DNA of 64,000 nt from Telluribacter roseus (GTDB taxonomy: Bacteria > Bacteroidota > Bacteroidia > Cytophagales > Spirosomataceae), in NCBI RefSeq assembly GCF_017355915.2, contig NZ_JAFEUV020000020.1:1-64000 (forward strand), in the 5' to 3' direction. The position numbers were made by a program, and so were the translations under genes. Under the pieces are notes generated by a model. It was given only the letters and a program-made list of their open reading frames with translations. It made no database searches and was not told the DNA's origin. Positions 9,795 to 19,092 of this stretch are shown piece by piece. Position 1 is the first letter of the stretch, and each line of letters opens with the position of its first letter.

Positions 9795-12038
9795 GTGAAT
9801 ATCTACCCTCTATTACCCCTTCGTAAGCTATACGCCATAACGACTATTCTGCTGGGTACGCTGGCCGGAGTACCCGCCGCCGTGGCTCAGGAGTACTATC
9901 CAGTAGTGGCTCGTTTCACGCAGCTGCCACCGTATCCGATCTACCTGGCCGATTTCAGTAACCCTTCACAGACTAACCTATCCATCCAGGTACAGCAAAA
10001 TGACCGTACCATGGCCTCACGCGCATTCCGGATCCGGATCTATATCGAAGGACAGGGATTTATGATCCAGAGCACGGATGTGGTGCAGGGCGAACCGCCT
10101 CTGACCCTTAGCTACGGACAGATGTATAACCTGCCGGCCGATCAGGTAGCCAACTACTTCAAGCAGTATAATCTCAAAGTAAGCCCGGATCAGTACCGTC
10201 GCCCGTTCAACGAAGGCGCTTTCCGGTTTGGGGTGGAGATCGTCGACTTCCAGACCAACCGTCCCATCTCGGGTATACAGTGGGCCAATCCTGTATGGAT
10301 CTCTATCAATGAGCCTCCGGTGTGGGTAATGCCGCAAAACCAGATCTTCATGGAGCCGATGGCTCCCCAGAATATCACATTCCAGTGGGCACCCCGGCAT
10401 ACCAACGTCAGCGATGTGGAGTACGAGTTTACGATCACGGACCTGCTGGTCAATGGTCATTTCAATGCCAATATCCAGAACCTGTTTTTGGCCCAGCCTG
10501 CTTACTACACCACCCGTACCCGCGGTACTACGCTCAACTACAACGCGACCTTTCCGCCTTTGATACCCGGTCGGGTCTATGCGTACCGGGTACAGGCCGT
10601 TGCCAAGCGCGGACGCGAAGACGTAGGGGTATTCCGTAACAACGGCTTCTCCGAGATCCAGTACTTTACCTACGGCAGCCGGCTCCTGCCTCCCACCCAA
10701 CTAAAAGCGGCCTGGGATGAGGCGAATAAGATGGCAACCTTCTCCTGGAAAGGCGAGCCGGAGCATAAATCGTTTCTGGTGGAGTACGCCGAGAAGGGGA
10801 GTGCCAGCTGGCAGAGTAATCAGCCCCTCGCAGCAGGCACCGGCTCTTTCGCCTTTAACAGCCTGAACCCGTCCAGAAACTACCAGTTGCGCGTGTATGG
10901 CATCAATGAGAAGAATGAGAAGATAGTCTCGGAGGTCATCAATCTGGAGAGCAATGACATTGCTGCTTTTGTAAAGGCAGAGGGCGTCAAAAAAGACAAC
11001 AGTGAGTATAAGGGAGAGGCCAAAACCGATAGTACCGGACTCAAAAAGCTGGACCCTACCTGTGAAAAGCCGGGGCTGGCGATCGATGCCGGATCATCCT
11101 ATGATCCCAAACCGGCCGATGTACTGGTTGCCGGAAATTTTAAGTTCGTCAATGCCGGCGACAAGAAGGGCGTACTGCAGTGGAGTATTCCCTTCGCGGA
11201 AGATTTGAAGCTGCCCGTCAAGAAGGTAAATATCTGGGCCGAAATGGACGATAAGGCCAAATTCAATGCCGATAAGCAGCTGAAAGAGGGCTCTATCAAA
11301 GTAACCTACAACGCCGAGAAGCTCAAAGATCTCAAGCGTATCTCTGACAAAATTCCCTACGACTCGCTGATGGCCGATGGCATCGGTAAGCAGCTGGATT
11401 CCATCAGCCGAAAGATCAACGACCATATCACCAAAGGCCAGAGCTTGGGTCGGGCCCTGATCACCTATTCGGACATGGAGAAGAAATGGGGAGCCTACAA
11501 GAAAAACCTCGATACGCTCAACAACCTCTACATGGTCAAGGACAGCTTGTTGTCAAAGGGGATAAGTAGCCTGAAGAAAAAAGTAGACGGCGACAAGAAG
11601 GACGATAAAAAAGCGGATATGAAGGAAGACAAGAAAGAGGAAAAGAAAGTACAAGAGAAGAAAGAAGAAAAGAAAGAGGAGAAGAAGGCCGACAAAAAGG
11701 AGGAAAAGAAGGAGGAGAAGCTAACCCGCGAAGCCAAAGAGAAGCTGAAGGAAAAGATTGCAGCCCTGGAAGTACGACTGAAGGATACGAAGAAGGATAA
11801 AGAGCACGTCAACAAACTGAAAAAGCTGGTGGACGGAGCTTCCGATGGGATCAATGAGGAGCTGAAAGGACTTGACCCCAAGAAGGCACAGAAAGAAGGG
11901 TACCTGTCGAGTTATCCTAAGAAGTTTCAGGATATCTATTCCAAAAATCCTAAGGAGGTGTCCTTCAAAATCCTTAAAGAAATATTCAACCAGTTTTACA
12001 ACGGCTCGATTGGTGGAGCTAGAATCAACTTCAACTAA
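9795..12038 (+). CDS. TANFOR-like/fibronectin III secreted protein with Lys/Glu-rich tail
   Basis: A 747-residue protein starting at GTG (9795), 12 bases after the previous gene, with a signal peptide ending near AVAQE. Residues about 35-200 (FTQLPPYPIYLADFSNPSQT... then LSYGQMYNLP and FRFGVEIVDF) look like the TANFOR domain found in Bacteroidota surface proteins; this is recognition from memory, not a search. FN3-like segments follow (about 200-390, SRNYQLRVYGINEK). The C-terminal third contains a stretch of almost pure Lys/Glu/Asp (about 590-643) and a predicted coiled coil. There is no visible T9SS sorting domain, so it may stay periplasmic or be carried by the barrel protein. Function unknown. 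Confidence 0.75.
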   Translation: MNIYPLLPLRKLYAITTILLGTLAGVPAAVAQEYYPVVARFTQLPPYPIYLADFSNPSQTNLSIQVQQNDRTMASRAFRIRIYIEGQGFMIQSTDVVQGEPPLTLSYGQMYNLPADQVANYFKQYNLKVSPDQYRRPFNEGAFRFGVEIVDFQTNRPISGIQWANPVWISINEPPVWVMPQNQIFMEPMAPQNITFQWAPRHTNVSDVEYEFTITDLLVNGHFNANIQNLFLAQPAYYTTRTRGTTLNYNATFPPLIPGRVYAYRVQAVAKRGREDVGVFRNNGFSEIQYFTYGSRLLPPTQLKAAWDEANKMATFSWKGEPEHKSFLVEYAEKGSASWQSNQPLAAGTGSFAFNSLNPSRNYQLRVYGINEKNEKIVSEVINLESNDIAAFVKAEGVKKDNSEYKGEAKTDSTGLKKLDPTCEKPGLAIDAGSSYDPKPADVLVAGNFKFVNAGDKKGVLQWSIPFAEDLKLPVKKVNIWAEMDDKAKFNADKQLKEGSIKVTYNAEKLKDLKRISDKIPYDSLMADGIGKQLDSISRKINDHITKGQSLGRALITYSDMEKKWGAYKKNLDTLNNLYMVKDSLLSKGISSLKKKVDGDKKDDKKADMKEDKKEEKKVQEKKEEKKEEKKADKKEEKKEEKLTREAKEKLKEKIAALEVRLKDTKKDKEHVNKLKKLVDGASDGINEELKGLDPKKAQKEGYLSSYPKKFQDIYSKNPKEVSFKILKEIFNQFYNGSIGGARINFN

Positions 12039-12059
12039 TCCCTCTGTCTGTACTCATTC

Positions 12060-15000
12060 ATGAAGACATATTTAGTAGCAACGGTAATTTTTATAATGAG
12101 CCTGTCGACGGCTCTGGCCGGGGGCAAGGAGCCCGCCAGCCAGATGGCCCTGAAACGGCGGATCGTGAACACATTGATCGGCGATCTGAAACGGCAGTAT
12201 GGTGCTTCCTCCATTAAGGTGTCAAGCCTGAGCAGCCACCGTCCACCAATGCAAGCTGGCATCCGGAAAGATGATAAGGACGATAAGAAGGGGGGGCAGA
12301 ACTCTGGGTCGGCGACCAAAGCAAAGGAGCTGTTTGAGAAGCTGCAGAAAGAGAAAAAAGACCTGCCCGACTACCGGACCGATGCGGCCGTGGAGTTCCC
12401 GTTGCTGGTCAACCTCGTTACGGAGGGCAACAGGCAGGTCGCTATATGCTTCAACGACGTAAAGATCTACCCCGGCTACAGCGAGATATCCATGTTCCTG
12501 AAGATACGGGTTAGCAGCTACACCTTCTTCTTTGGGGCCGATAAGCTCAAGTACCGTGAAAACAGCGAAGGGGGCTTTTTTGAAAGTGGCCGGCTGGTAC
12601 TGCTCGGCGATGCCACCTACAAAACCAAGAGCTACTCGTACATCCTGAAAGGGGGAGACATCAAAGACAACGGAAACTTCGGCGATGCTACTTCGGTATA
12701 CTACAATTGCGGCAAGCTCGAAACCCTGAAATTGGGGGGCGAACTGTGGCTGAACCCTGACTACTTTGTACCACTGGATAAGAAAGGCAAGCCCCTGAAA
12801 GATTCGACCGAGCGGGTCATCACCAAGCTGGATGCGACCATCGACCTGTCCGACAAGTTCAAGAGGCTGGACGAGTTCATTGTTAAGTTAAGCTTTTCGC
12901 CCTTTGCCCTCAAAGCGTACAAGGATAAGGTGGGCTTTAAGGTAGATAACGTCACACTGGATCTGAGCGAAACAGTGACTCCCGAAGGAGTCATCGAGAC
13001 ACTCAGTAAGGTAGATACCCTCTACAAGAGCAACAGCGCAAAGAAAGGCAAGCAATGGACCGGACTGTACATTGAAAAGCTGGAAGTATACCTGCCCGAA
13101 GAGCTGAGTGGGAAAGAAAAGGGTGACTCCACCAAAGCGGACAAGAAAGAAGCGGTAGCCAAGGCGGACGATAAAGCCAGCGAAGATAAGCCGCTCCGGA
13201 GTTTCTCGGCTTCCAACGTAGTGATCGGGGATGTGGGTTTGACGGGCTCTTTCAAAGGATTCAATGTAGTAAGGCTGGATGATGCCCGCCCTATCTCCAA
13301 GTGGGATATGTCGGTTGATACGGTGCAGATCGACTTTATCAACTCCACCTGCAAGAAGTTCGTCATGAAGGGCATGGTCAAGATCCCTCAGGACGAGACC
13401 GTCGCTACGTGTGATACAAATGGGGAGGGGGATAAAAAAGAGGAGAAGAAGGAAGAGAAGAAAGACGCAGCTGCGAAGCCCGATAAGAGCAAAGCTATGC
13501 TGCTGGCCTATTCGGGTCTGGTGAGTGTAAGCGATAAAGTGAATAGCTACGCGCTGGCGGTCAAATTTGCCTCGGATCGTAAATTCGGATTCCTGGGTGG
13601 AGAGGCTACCCTGAAATCAAATTCGGCGGTGGAACTGATGCTGGCAAAAGAGAGAGGTAAAAACGCCAGATTTGAAGCAAAGGCTACCCTGAATGGTACT
13701 TGGACATTTGCTATCAAGCCCAAGGACGCTACAACCAAAGACATCGACAAGCAGCCGGAGGGGTGCCCTACTAAAGATACAACCAAGGCTATAGGCTTCC
13801 GTAATGTGGCATTTACTGACTGCCAGTTCATGACCACCGCGCCTTATTTCCGGATTGGTAGCTTCGCCTATTCGGATACATCCAGCAAATTCAACAACTA
13901 CCCCATCTTTATCGAAAAGTTTGAGGTAAAGACGCTGGCCGAGAAAAAGGATGGGGATAAGAAGGACGCAGATAAGAAAGAGGATAAAAAGGCTGACGCG
14001 AAAGATGCCAAAAAGGATACAAAAGCAGAAGGCAGCAAGCAGGAGCAATTAGCGGTCAACGTAGTGTTCAGGGTATCGTTGCTGGAGAAGTCGCTGAGTG
14101 GGAAGGGCGACATCGGCCTGGTGTTCGACTACGGTGAGCAGAACGAAAAGTTCAGGTTTGCTTACAATAGTGTGAATATTAAAGAAATTGAGCTGAAAGG
14201 AGATTTCAGTGCCTTCAAATTTGAGGGAGGACTGAAAAGCATGAAGAAGGATCCTGATTATGGTGATGGATTTATGGGGCGCCTGACGATGCTGATAGGC
14301 AAAGAAGATCCTTCCACCATAAAAATGAACGCCATATACGGAATAAAGGAACCCGTTGGCCGCTACTTCTATCTTGATGGATCCTACGCCAATCCTAATG
14401 CACCCGTAAAGCGGTTTGTAGATAAGAATCTCCAGATCAATGGTATTGCCGCGGGACTGGCAATTAAGATGGCTCCCACCAAAGAAGCATCGGAGTTTTC
14501 GGTATTCAAGAAGAAATTTGTCCCTCAGTCGGGCCGGTACTCCCTGATCGTAGGGGCGCCATTCTCCAACATCAAGCCCAAGCCCGGCGATCTGTTTGAT
14601 GGCAATGCCCTACTGACCGTAAACATCGGCGGCTCGTACGGTATTGCGAGTGTGCTGGCGTACGGAGATGTCCGTGTAAAAGCCAAGAGCTACGAAGTAC
14701 CTAACGAAGCAAGCTTGAAAGCCAGCTTTGCTTCTTCGTCCAAAGGCGTAGAGGAGGGGAGTGGTGCCAAAACCCTGGCTGATACCAAAGCCAAAGCAAA
14801 CGAAGCCGATGGAAAGAAAGATGCCAAAACAGGGGCATTCGTAGCCAATATCGGTGCGGAACTGGACCTGGAGCGGGGCGGCTTATTTGTCGATGGTGTT
14901 GCCTTCCTGGACATGGGAGCACTGACGGGCGGCTACGAGAAGAACAAGGTCGGGGACCTTACAATGTACCTCGGCAAGGAAGGTTTCTACTCCTGGCTGG

Positions 15001-16415
15001 GTACCCCTACCAGGCCGCTGATGGCTCAGTTCGACTTGGGAGCAGGTGCCGTTATCAGGGGGGATGCTTATCTGGATCTGGGGCGTCTGCCACCCGCTGA
15101 CCAGATGGTACGCAAGTACCCCGATGGGCTGATCAGCCAGCTGGAGGTAGCCAACAAGAAAGCGGTCGAGCGCGGCTATCCCAAGTTTGAACTCTTCCAG
15201 CCCGACAATATCTCCGGCAAAATGAGCGCTAAAAACGGGATGCTCATCGGTGCATCGCTTAACATTGACGGCAAAGAGTACCGCTACGATCCTTTCTATG
15301 CCCGCATCGGGGGTGGGGTTGGTTTTGATATTGTAGTCGGCTCTTACGACAATGCCCTCTGTCTATCCGGGGCCCGTATCGACGGTATGTACGGATCGGG
15401 TCAGTTCTACCTCTATGCCAATGTGACGGCCGGAGTCGAAATACCCAAATGGAAGTGGTTTGGCCCCTGGCGGTTTGATGTCGGTGATCTGAACGGATTG
15501 GTTATTGGCAAGGCGGGGGTACCGGCTCCTATGTACCTCGATGGTCTGCTCTATGGTAAGTACATAAAGAAGCTGCAGCTGCTGGGCTACGAACGAACGA
15601 TCATCGATAAGGAATTCCTCTTTAAGATCAATCTGGGTCAGGAGTGTACGCCCAACATCATCACACCCACCGCCGAAAAACGCGATGCTGACATAGAGGA
15701 AGGCATTATCTGGGCGGGCCACGAGTTCAAGAAAGAGCAGAAGATATACTCGAAGAACAAAGACTTCTACATCGTGTATCAGAATGACGGAAACCTCGTA
15801 AGCTACACCCGGGATAATGTACCTCTCTGGGCCTCGGGCACCAACGGAAAGCAGGTTACAAAGATGACCTTCCAGAAGGACGGTAATATCGTAGCCTACA
15901 ACGACACCAAAGCGGTGTGGTCGTCAGATACCTACAACAAGAACGGACAGGCGCTTATCCAGCAGGGCGATGGGAACCTGGTCATCTACGACAGCAACGA
16001 AAAAGCGGTCTGGTCTACGGGTACCTATGGTTTCAAATTCCCCAAAGCCGACGAGAAAGCAGAGGAAGAGCAGCGGGGTATCATACGTCCGCCCTTTACG
16101 CTGGCGCCGAATCAGGAAATGACCATCACGTCAGGGGGCGAACGCTATAGCCTCAAGTTCCAGCCAGATGGTAACCTGGTAGTGTACCGCAATGGTACGT
16201 CGGCCATCTGGTCATCTAATACCTGGGGCAAGGGCATCACCAAATTTGAATTTGAAGGCCGGGGCAACCTGGTGTTCAAGCGGGCGGACGGAAGCGTACC
16301 AACCGGTTCGGGCACCCATGATAAAGCCCGTTATTTGCAATTTGGTAAGGACGGCCTGAAGTTCTACAACCGCGACAACCACGAAATCAGTTACAACATC
16401 CCGGCTATTCGTTAG
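12060..16415 (+). CDS. Giant exported protein with Lys-rich linkers and C-terminal bulb-lectin repeats
   Basis: A 1451-residue protein with a signal peptide (residues 1-20, ALAGG). The body is a series of beta-rich blocks with recurring phrases such as GLYIEKLEVYLPEEL and SASNVVIGDVGLTGSF. Blocks are separated by at least four Lys/Asp/Glu/Ala-rich linkers (about 353-377, 452-477, 627-662, 895-927). The last 235 residues (about 1215-1447) carry bulb-type (mannose-binding, B_lectin) repeats: canonical QxDxNxVxY motifs occur as QNDGNLVSY, QKDGNIVAY, QGDGNLVIY and QPDGNLVVY, plus a degenerate fifth. It should bind mannose-like glycans if the sites are active. No T9SS tag is seen. The body matches no family I recognise. 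It sits 21 bases after its upstream neighbour and 2 before the next. Confidence 0.8.
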   Translation: MKTYLVATVIFIMSLSTALAGGKEPASQMALKRRIVNTLIGDLKRQYGASSIKVSSLSSHRPPMQAGIRKDDKDDKKGGQNSGSATKAKELFEKLQKEKKDLPDYRTDAAVEFPLLVNLVTEGNRQVAICFNDVKIYPGYSEISMFLKIRVSSYTFFFGADKLKYRENSEGGFFESGRLVLLGDATYKTKSYSYILKGGDIKDNGNFGDATSVYYNCGKLETLKLGGELWLNPDYFVPLDKKGKPLKDSTERVITKLDATIDLSDKFKRLDEFIVKLSFSPFALKAYKDKVGFKVDNVTLDLSETVTPEGVIETLSKVDTLYKSNSAKKGKQWTGLYIEKLEVYLPEELSGKEKGDSTKADKKEAVAKADDKASEDKPLRSFSASNVVIGDVGLTGSFKGFNVVRLDDARPISKWDMSVDTVQIDFINSTCKKFVMKGMVKIPQDETVATCDTNGEGDKKEEKKEEKKDAAAKPDKSKAMLLAYSGLVSVSDKVNSYALAVKFASDRKFGFLGGEATLKSNSAVELMLAKERGKNARFEAKATLNGTWTFAIKPKDATTKDIDKQPEGCPTKDTTKAIGFRNVAFTDCQFMTTAPYFRIGSFAYSDTSSKFNNYPIFIEKFEVKTLAEKKDGDKKDADKKEDKKADAKDAKKDTKAEGSKQEQLAVNVVFRVSLLEKSLSGKGDIGLVFDYGEQNEKFRFAYNSVNIKEIELKGDFSAFKFEGGLKSMKKDPDYGDGFMGRLTMLIGKEDPSTIKMNAIYGIKEPVGRYFYLDGSYANPNAPVKRFVDKNLQINGIAAGLAIKMAPTKEASEFSVFKKKFVPQSGRYSLIVGAPFSNIKPKPGDLFDGNALLTVNIGGSYGIASVLAYGDVRVKAKSYEVPNEASLKASFASSSKGVEEGSGAKTLADTKAKANEADGKKDAKTGAFVANIGAELDLERGGLFVDGVAFLDMGALTGGYEKNKVGDLTMYLGKEGFYSWLGTPTRPLMAQFDLGAGAVIRGDAYLDLGRLPPADQMVRKYPDGLISQLEVANKKAVERGYPKFELFQPDNISGKMSAKNGMLIGASLNIDGKEYRYDPFYARIGGGVGFDIVVGSYDNALCLSGARIDGMYGSGQFYLYANVTAGVEIPKWKWFGPWRFDVGDLNGLVIGKAGVPAPMYLDGLLYGKYIKKLQLLGYERTIIDKEFLFKINLGQECTPNIITPTAEKRDADIEEGIIWAGHEFKKEQKIYSKNKDFYIVYQNDGNLVSYTRDNVPLWASGTNGKQVTKMTFQKDGNIVAYNDTKAVWSSDTYNKNGQALIQQGDGNLVIYDSNEKAVWSTGTYGFKFPKADEKAEEEQRGIIRPPFTLAPNQEMTITSGGERYSLKFQPDGNLVVYRNGTSAIWSSNTWGKGITKFEFEGRGNLVFKRADGSVPTGSGTHDKARYLQFGKDGLKFYNRDNHEISYNIPAIR

Positions 16416-16417
16416 AC

Positions 16418-18451
16418 ATGAAACATAGATCCTTATTTTTAACCCTTCTCTATATCCTCTCGACGGGCAGCTTGCTGCTTGCTCAACCCACTAAAACGGC
16501 ACCCAGGCCAGCTCCCAAAACCGTGGAGCTGGGCCTGATCGCCAAGGTAGCCAACGGCAAGGTCTTGTTACGCTGGATTCCCCTTAGCTACAGTACCTGG
16601 GCGCAGGGCATTGACAAGGGGTATATCATTGAGCGTACCGACGCGCGTGGTACTAAGGTCCGGCTTACCGAAGGGCCTGTACTGCCCAACGTAGAGCCCA
16701 TTGAGAACTACAACGACAGTACCAAACAACAGGACATGACCCTGGTATCGGTAGCGCTGTATAAGGATGGTGTCAAAGACAAGATGCCCGCAGCGCAACT
16801 CCGGCAGAGCTACGACTTCTTTATGATGAGTAGCTTATTGAACTACGAGTCGTCCAAAGTAGCGGGCGTCGGCCTGGAAGACTCCACCGCTGAGCCGGGG
16901 CAGGTATATACCTATACCGTATCGCTGGTGGGCAATCCGGCCCAGTCGGCAGCCATTAAGGTCAATACCGCCGAGCCTACCCAGTACGCACCCATCCTTA
17001 ACCTTAACGGCAAGGCCACGCAGCAGACCCTGGACCTGACCTGGGATGAAAAGGCCTACCGGAGCGGCTTTGCCTTCTACGTCATTGAGCGTTCGGACGA
17101 TGGCGTCAACTACAAGCGTCTGAACCAGAACCCGTACATGAACAGCAGCCCCGAAGCCACCAGTATCATGGGCTACCGGGAGCTGATCCCCCGCAAAGAT
17201 ACCCTGTTCCACTACCGTATCCGTGGGGTGGATTACTTCACGCAACCCTCCGAGCCCTCCAATGTGGTCAAGGTGATGGCTATTCCGGCGCTGCCGCTAC
17301 CCACCGGTCTGGCGGGCGAAATGACCCAGGATAAAGGCCTCACCGTGCAGTGGGAGTTTCCGAAGGAGATGGAGAAGTACATTGAGAAGGTCCGGCTGTC
17401 GCAGTCCAATTTCATCGACCAGTTCTATGATACCGCCGTTGACAACCTTTCGCCTGCGACCCGATCGGCTACCTTCCGGGCCAAGAGCCGGGCGGTGTAT
17501 GTGCGGGTACACTATACCGATAGTCAGGGGGTAGAGGTGGCGTCGGCGCCCCGTCTGGTCCAGTTAGTCGACAGCATTCCCCCGGCGCCTCCGGTAGCCG
17601 TCAAAGGTGCTATATCAAGGGAAGGCTTGCTGACGCTCGAGTGGAAGGCCAACCCCGAAGAGGACATCATGGGGTACTACGTATTCGCGGCCAACGACTC
17701 GCTGGGTACCCCCACGCGCATTACCGATAGCTACATCACTACCCATGCCTATCGGGATTCGGTAGCGGTAAAGAACGTAGCCAATAAGAAGATGTACTAC
17801 TATGTACTGGCCATCGACAAGCGTTACAACCACTCAGAGCTATCGGAGGTTGCGGTGGTAAAGCGCCCCGATCTGGTACCCCCTACAAAGCCTAATTTTA
17901 CGGATTATGAGGTAGCCGAAAAACGGGTAGCACTGGAATGGGTAAACCCTACCGACGATGATATCCTGCACACTACCCTCCAGCGACGCAAGCAGGGAGG
18001 CGAATGGACACCACTCCGGCGGTTCAGTCCGAAAGAGGCGCTGACGGCCTACGTAGATACCACCGTAGCCTCCCATACGCTGTATGAGTACGACCTGGTC
18101 GTGGAGGATCAGGGTGGAAATACCGCCGGGGCCTATGTACCGGTGGTTATCCAATCGGCCGAAGAATTGACCCGCATCCGTTTTACTGAGGTGAAAGCGG
18201 TCTACGACGAGGAGAAGCAGCAGGTAGTACTCACCTGGAAAGCCGACCAGCTGGAGGCGATTGAGGAGTTTGTGGTGATGAGGGAGTACCCGGGCGAAGA
18301 GCTATCGACCTGGCAGGTGGTGGATGCCAGTGAAGGGGCGTGCGTGGATGATCAGCTGCACAAAGATGCCAAACATACTTACGTCATCCAGGCCCGGCTG
18401 AAAGAGGGCTACCTGTCACCCTCCTCGGCCAAAGCTGAAATCCAGTTGTAG
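16418..18451 (+). CDS. Fibronectin type III-rich secreted protein, last gene of surface operon
   Basis: A 677-residue protein with a signal peptide (residues 1-22, SLLLAQ). It is composed of about five FN3-like modules, seen as recurring patterns such as YIIERTDARGTK, FYVIERSDDGVNYKRL, LTLEWKANPEEDIMGYYVFA, VALEWVNPTDDDI and VVLTWKADQLEAIEEFVV. No catalytic motif, lipobox or T9SS sorting domain is visible. It begins 2 bases after the stop of the lectin-bearing protein, which argues for co-translation and a shared complex. Binding partner unknown; most likely a structural or periplasmic/surface scaffold part. Confidence 0.75.
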   Translation: MKHRSLFLTLLYILSTGSLLLAQPTKTAPRPAPKTVELGLIAKVANGKVLLRWIPLSYSTWAQGIDKGYIIERTDARGTKVRLTEGPVLPNVEPIENYNDSTKQQDMTLVSVALYKDGVKDKMPAAQLRQSYDFFMMSSLLNYESSKVAGVGLEDSTAEPGQVYTYTVSLVGNPAQSAAIKVNTAEPTQYAPILNLNGKATQQTLDLTWDEKAYRSGFAFYVIERSDDGVNYKRLNQNPYMNSSPEATSIMGYRELIPRKDTLFHYRIRGVDYFTQPSEPSNVVKVMAIPALPLPTGLAGEMTQDKGLTVQWEFPKEMEKYIEKVRLSQSNFIDQFYDTAVDNLSPATRSATFRAKSRAVYVRVHYTDSQGVEVASAPRLVQLVDSIPPAPPVAVKGAISREGLLTLEWKANPEEDIMGYYVFAANDSLGTPTRITDSYITTHAYRDSVAVKNVANKKMYYYVLAIDKRYNHSELSEVAVVKRPDLVPPTKPNFTDYEVAEKRVALEWVNPTDDDILHTTLQRRKQGGEWTPLRRFSPKEALTAYVDTTVASHTLYEYDLVVEDQGGNTAGAYVPVVIQSAEELTRIRFTEVKAVYDEEKQQVVLTWKADQLEAIEEFVVMREYPGEELSTWQVVDASEGACVDDQLHKDAKHTYVIQARLKEGYLSPSSAKAEIQL

Positions 18452-18684
18452 ATTGACAAATCTGCAATTGCAATATAAAAAAATTATACACCATTGATTG
18501 CCGCTACTTTTGGAATTGTATAACAAAAGCAGTAGGGGTTAACTGATGGAAATCTTGAGTAGATGAGCCTGGATTAATTGAAGGTAAGAAGAATTTGTTA
18601 AGCCTTAACTAGCTATTCCTATAAGCTTCGTCTGATAAAAATAAAGCCATTATTTCAGTCAATCATATCTATGAATATGGTCCT

Positions 18685-18727
18685 AAAAAGGCTTGAAAAG
18701 TGGGGCCATAAGCGGGGCCTTTTTTTG
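18685..18727 (+). terminator. Weak candidate terminator after surface operon
   Basis: AAAAAGGC (18685-18692) pairs with GCCTTTTT (18717-18724) across a 24-base GC-rich loop and runs into further T residues. The stem is short and mostly A-T, so it is only a plausible terminator, 230 bases after the last operon gene. Confidence 0.3.
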
Positions 18728-19029
18728 CTTGGGGCCATAGATGGGGCCATTTTGTGCAGGAAGGTTTAGATAGGAGCCATCTATCAGAAACATGCTTAGG
18801 TGTTACCTGAGGCAATAGTATATAACCTACTCTTCAAGCTCCTCCCTCTATAATAGCTAATAGGAACATTTTGGGTTAGAGCCAGTCACCGGCTGTATCA
18901 TAGCCAGTCTAATACCTCCTAAGGTAGCCTGTCTTCAGAGGTAAAAGGTTATGCAACAAAATAGGTCCCATTCAGCTGAGTCCAACGATGATTACTAGTT
19001 TAAATAATGGGTCATAAGAAAAAATATGT

Positions 19030-19052
19030 AATTGTGTAGTAGCTACACAATT
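19030..19052. promoter_or_regulatory. Operator palindrome upstream of Nudix regulator
   Basis: AATTGTGTAG and CTACACAATT form a perfect 10-bp inverted repeat around TAG. The core AATTGTGT-N7-ACACAATT recurs with the same spacing at 19828-19850, before GH95. It ends 41 bases before the regulator start, which suits autoregulation by the Nudix-type DNA-binding protein. Confidence 0.7.
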
Positions 19053-19092
19053 GATTGGCCTTTATGTTATGAGAATAACCTGGTTTTAACTG

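Larger units (their letters stand above)
18452..19092. other. Intergenic region between surface operon and xylan regulator
   Basis: 641 bases without a plausible gene. It holds four GGGGCC blocks at 18702, 18714, 18731 and 18743 (two copies of GGGGCCATA-N3-GGGGCC). A weak stem pairs AAAAAGGC (18685-18692) with GCCTTTTT (18717-18724), followed by T residues, and may end the surface operon. TACTTTTG at 18505-18512 matches a -7 element but no gene follows it. The operator palindrome of the Nudix regulator lies at 19030-19052. Confidence 0.5.

Noticed and set aside
18505-18512. TACTTTTG as a promoter
   Set aside because: It matches TAnnTTTG but no gene begins within 580 bases downstream and no -33 element is seen.
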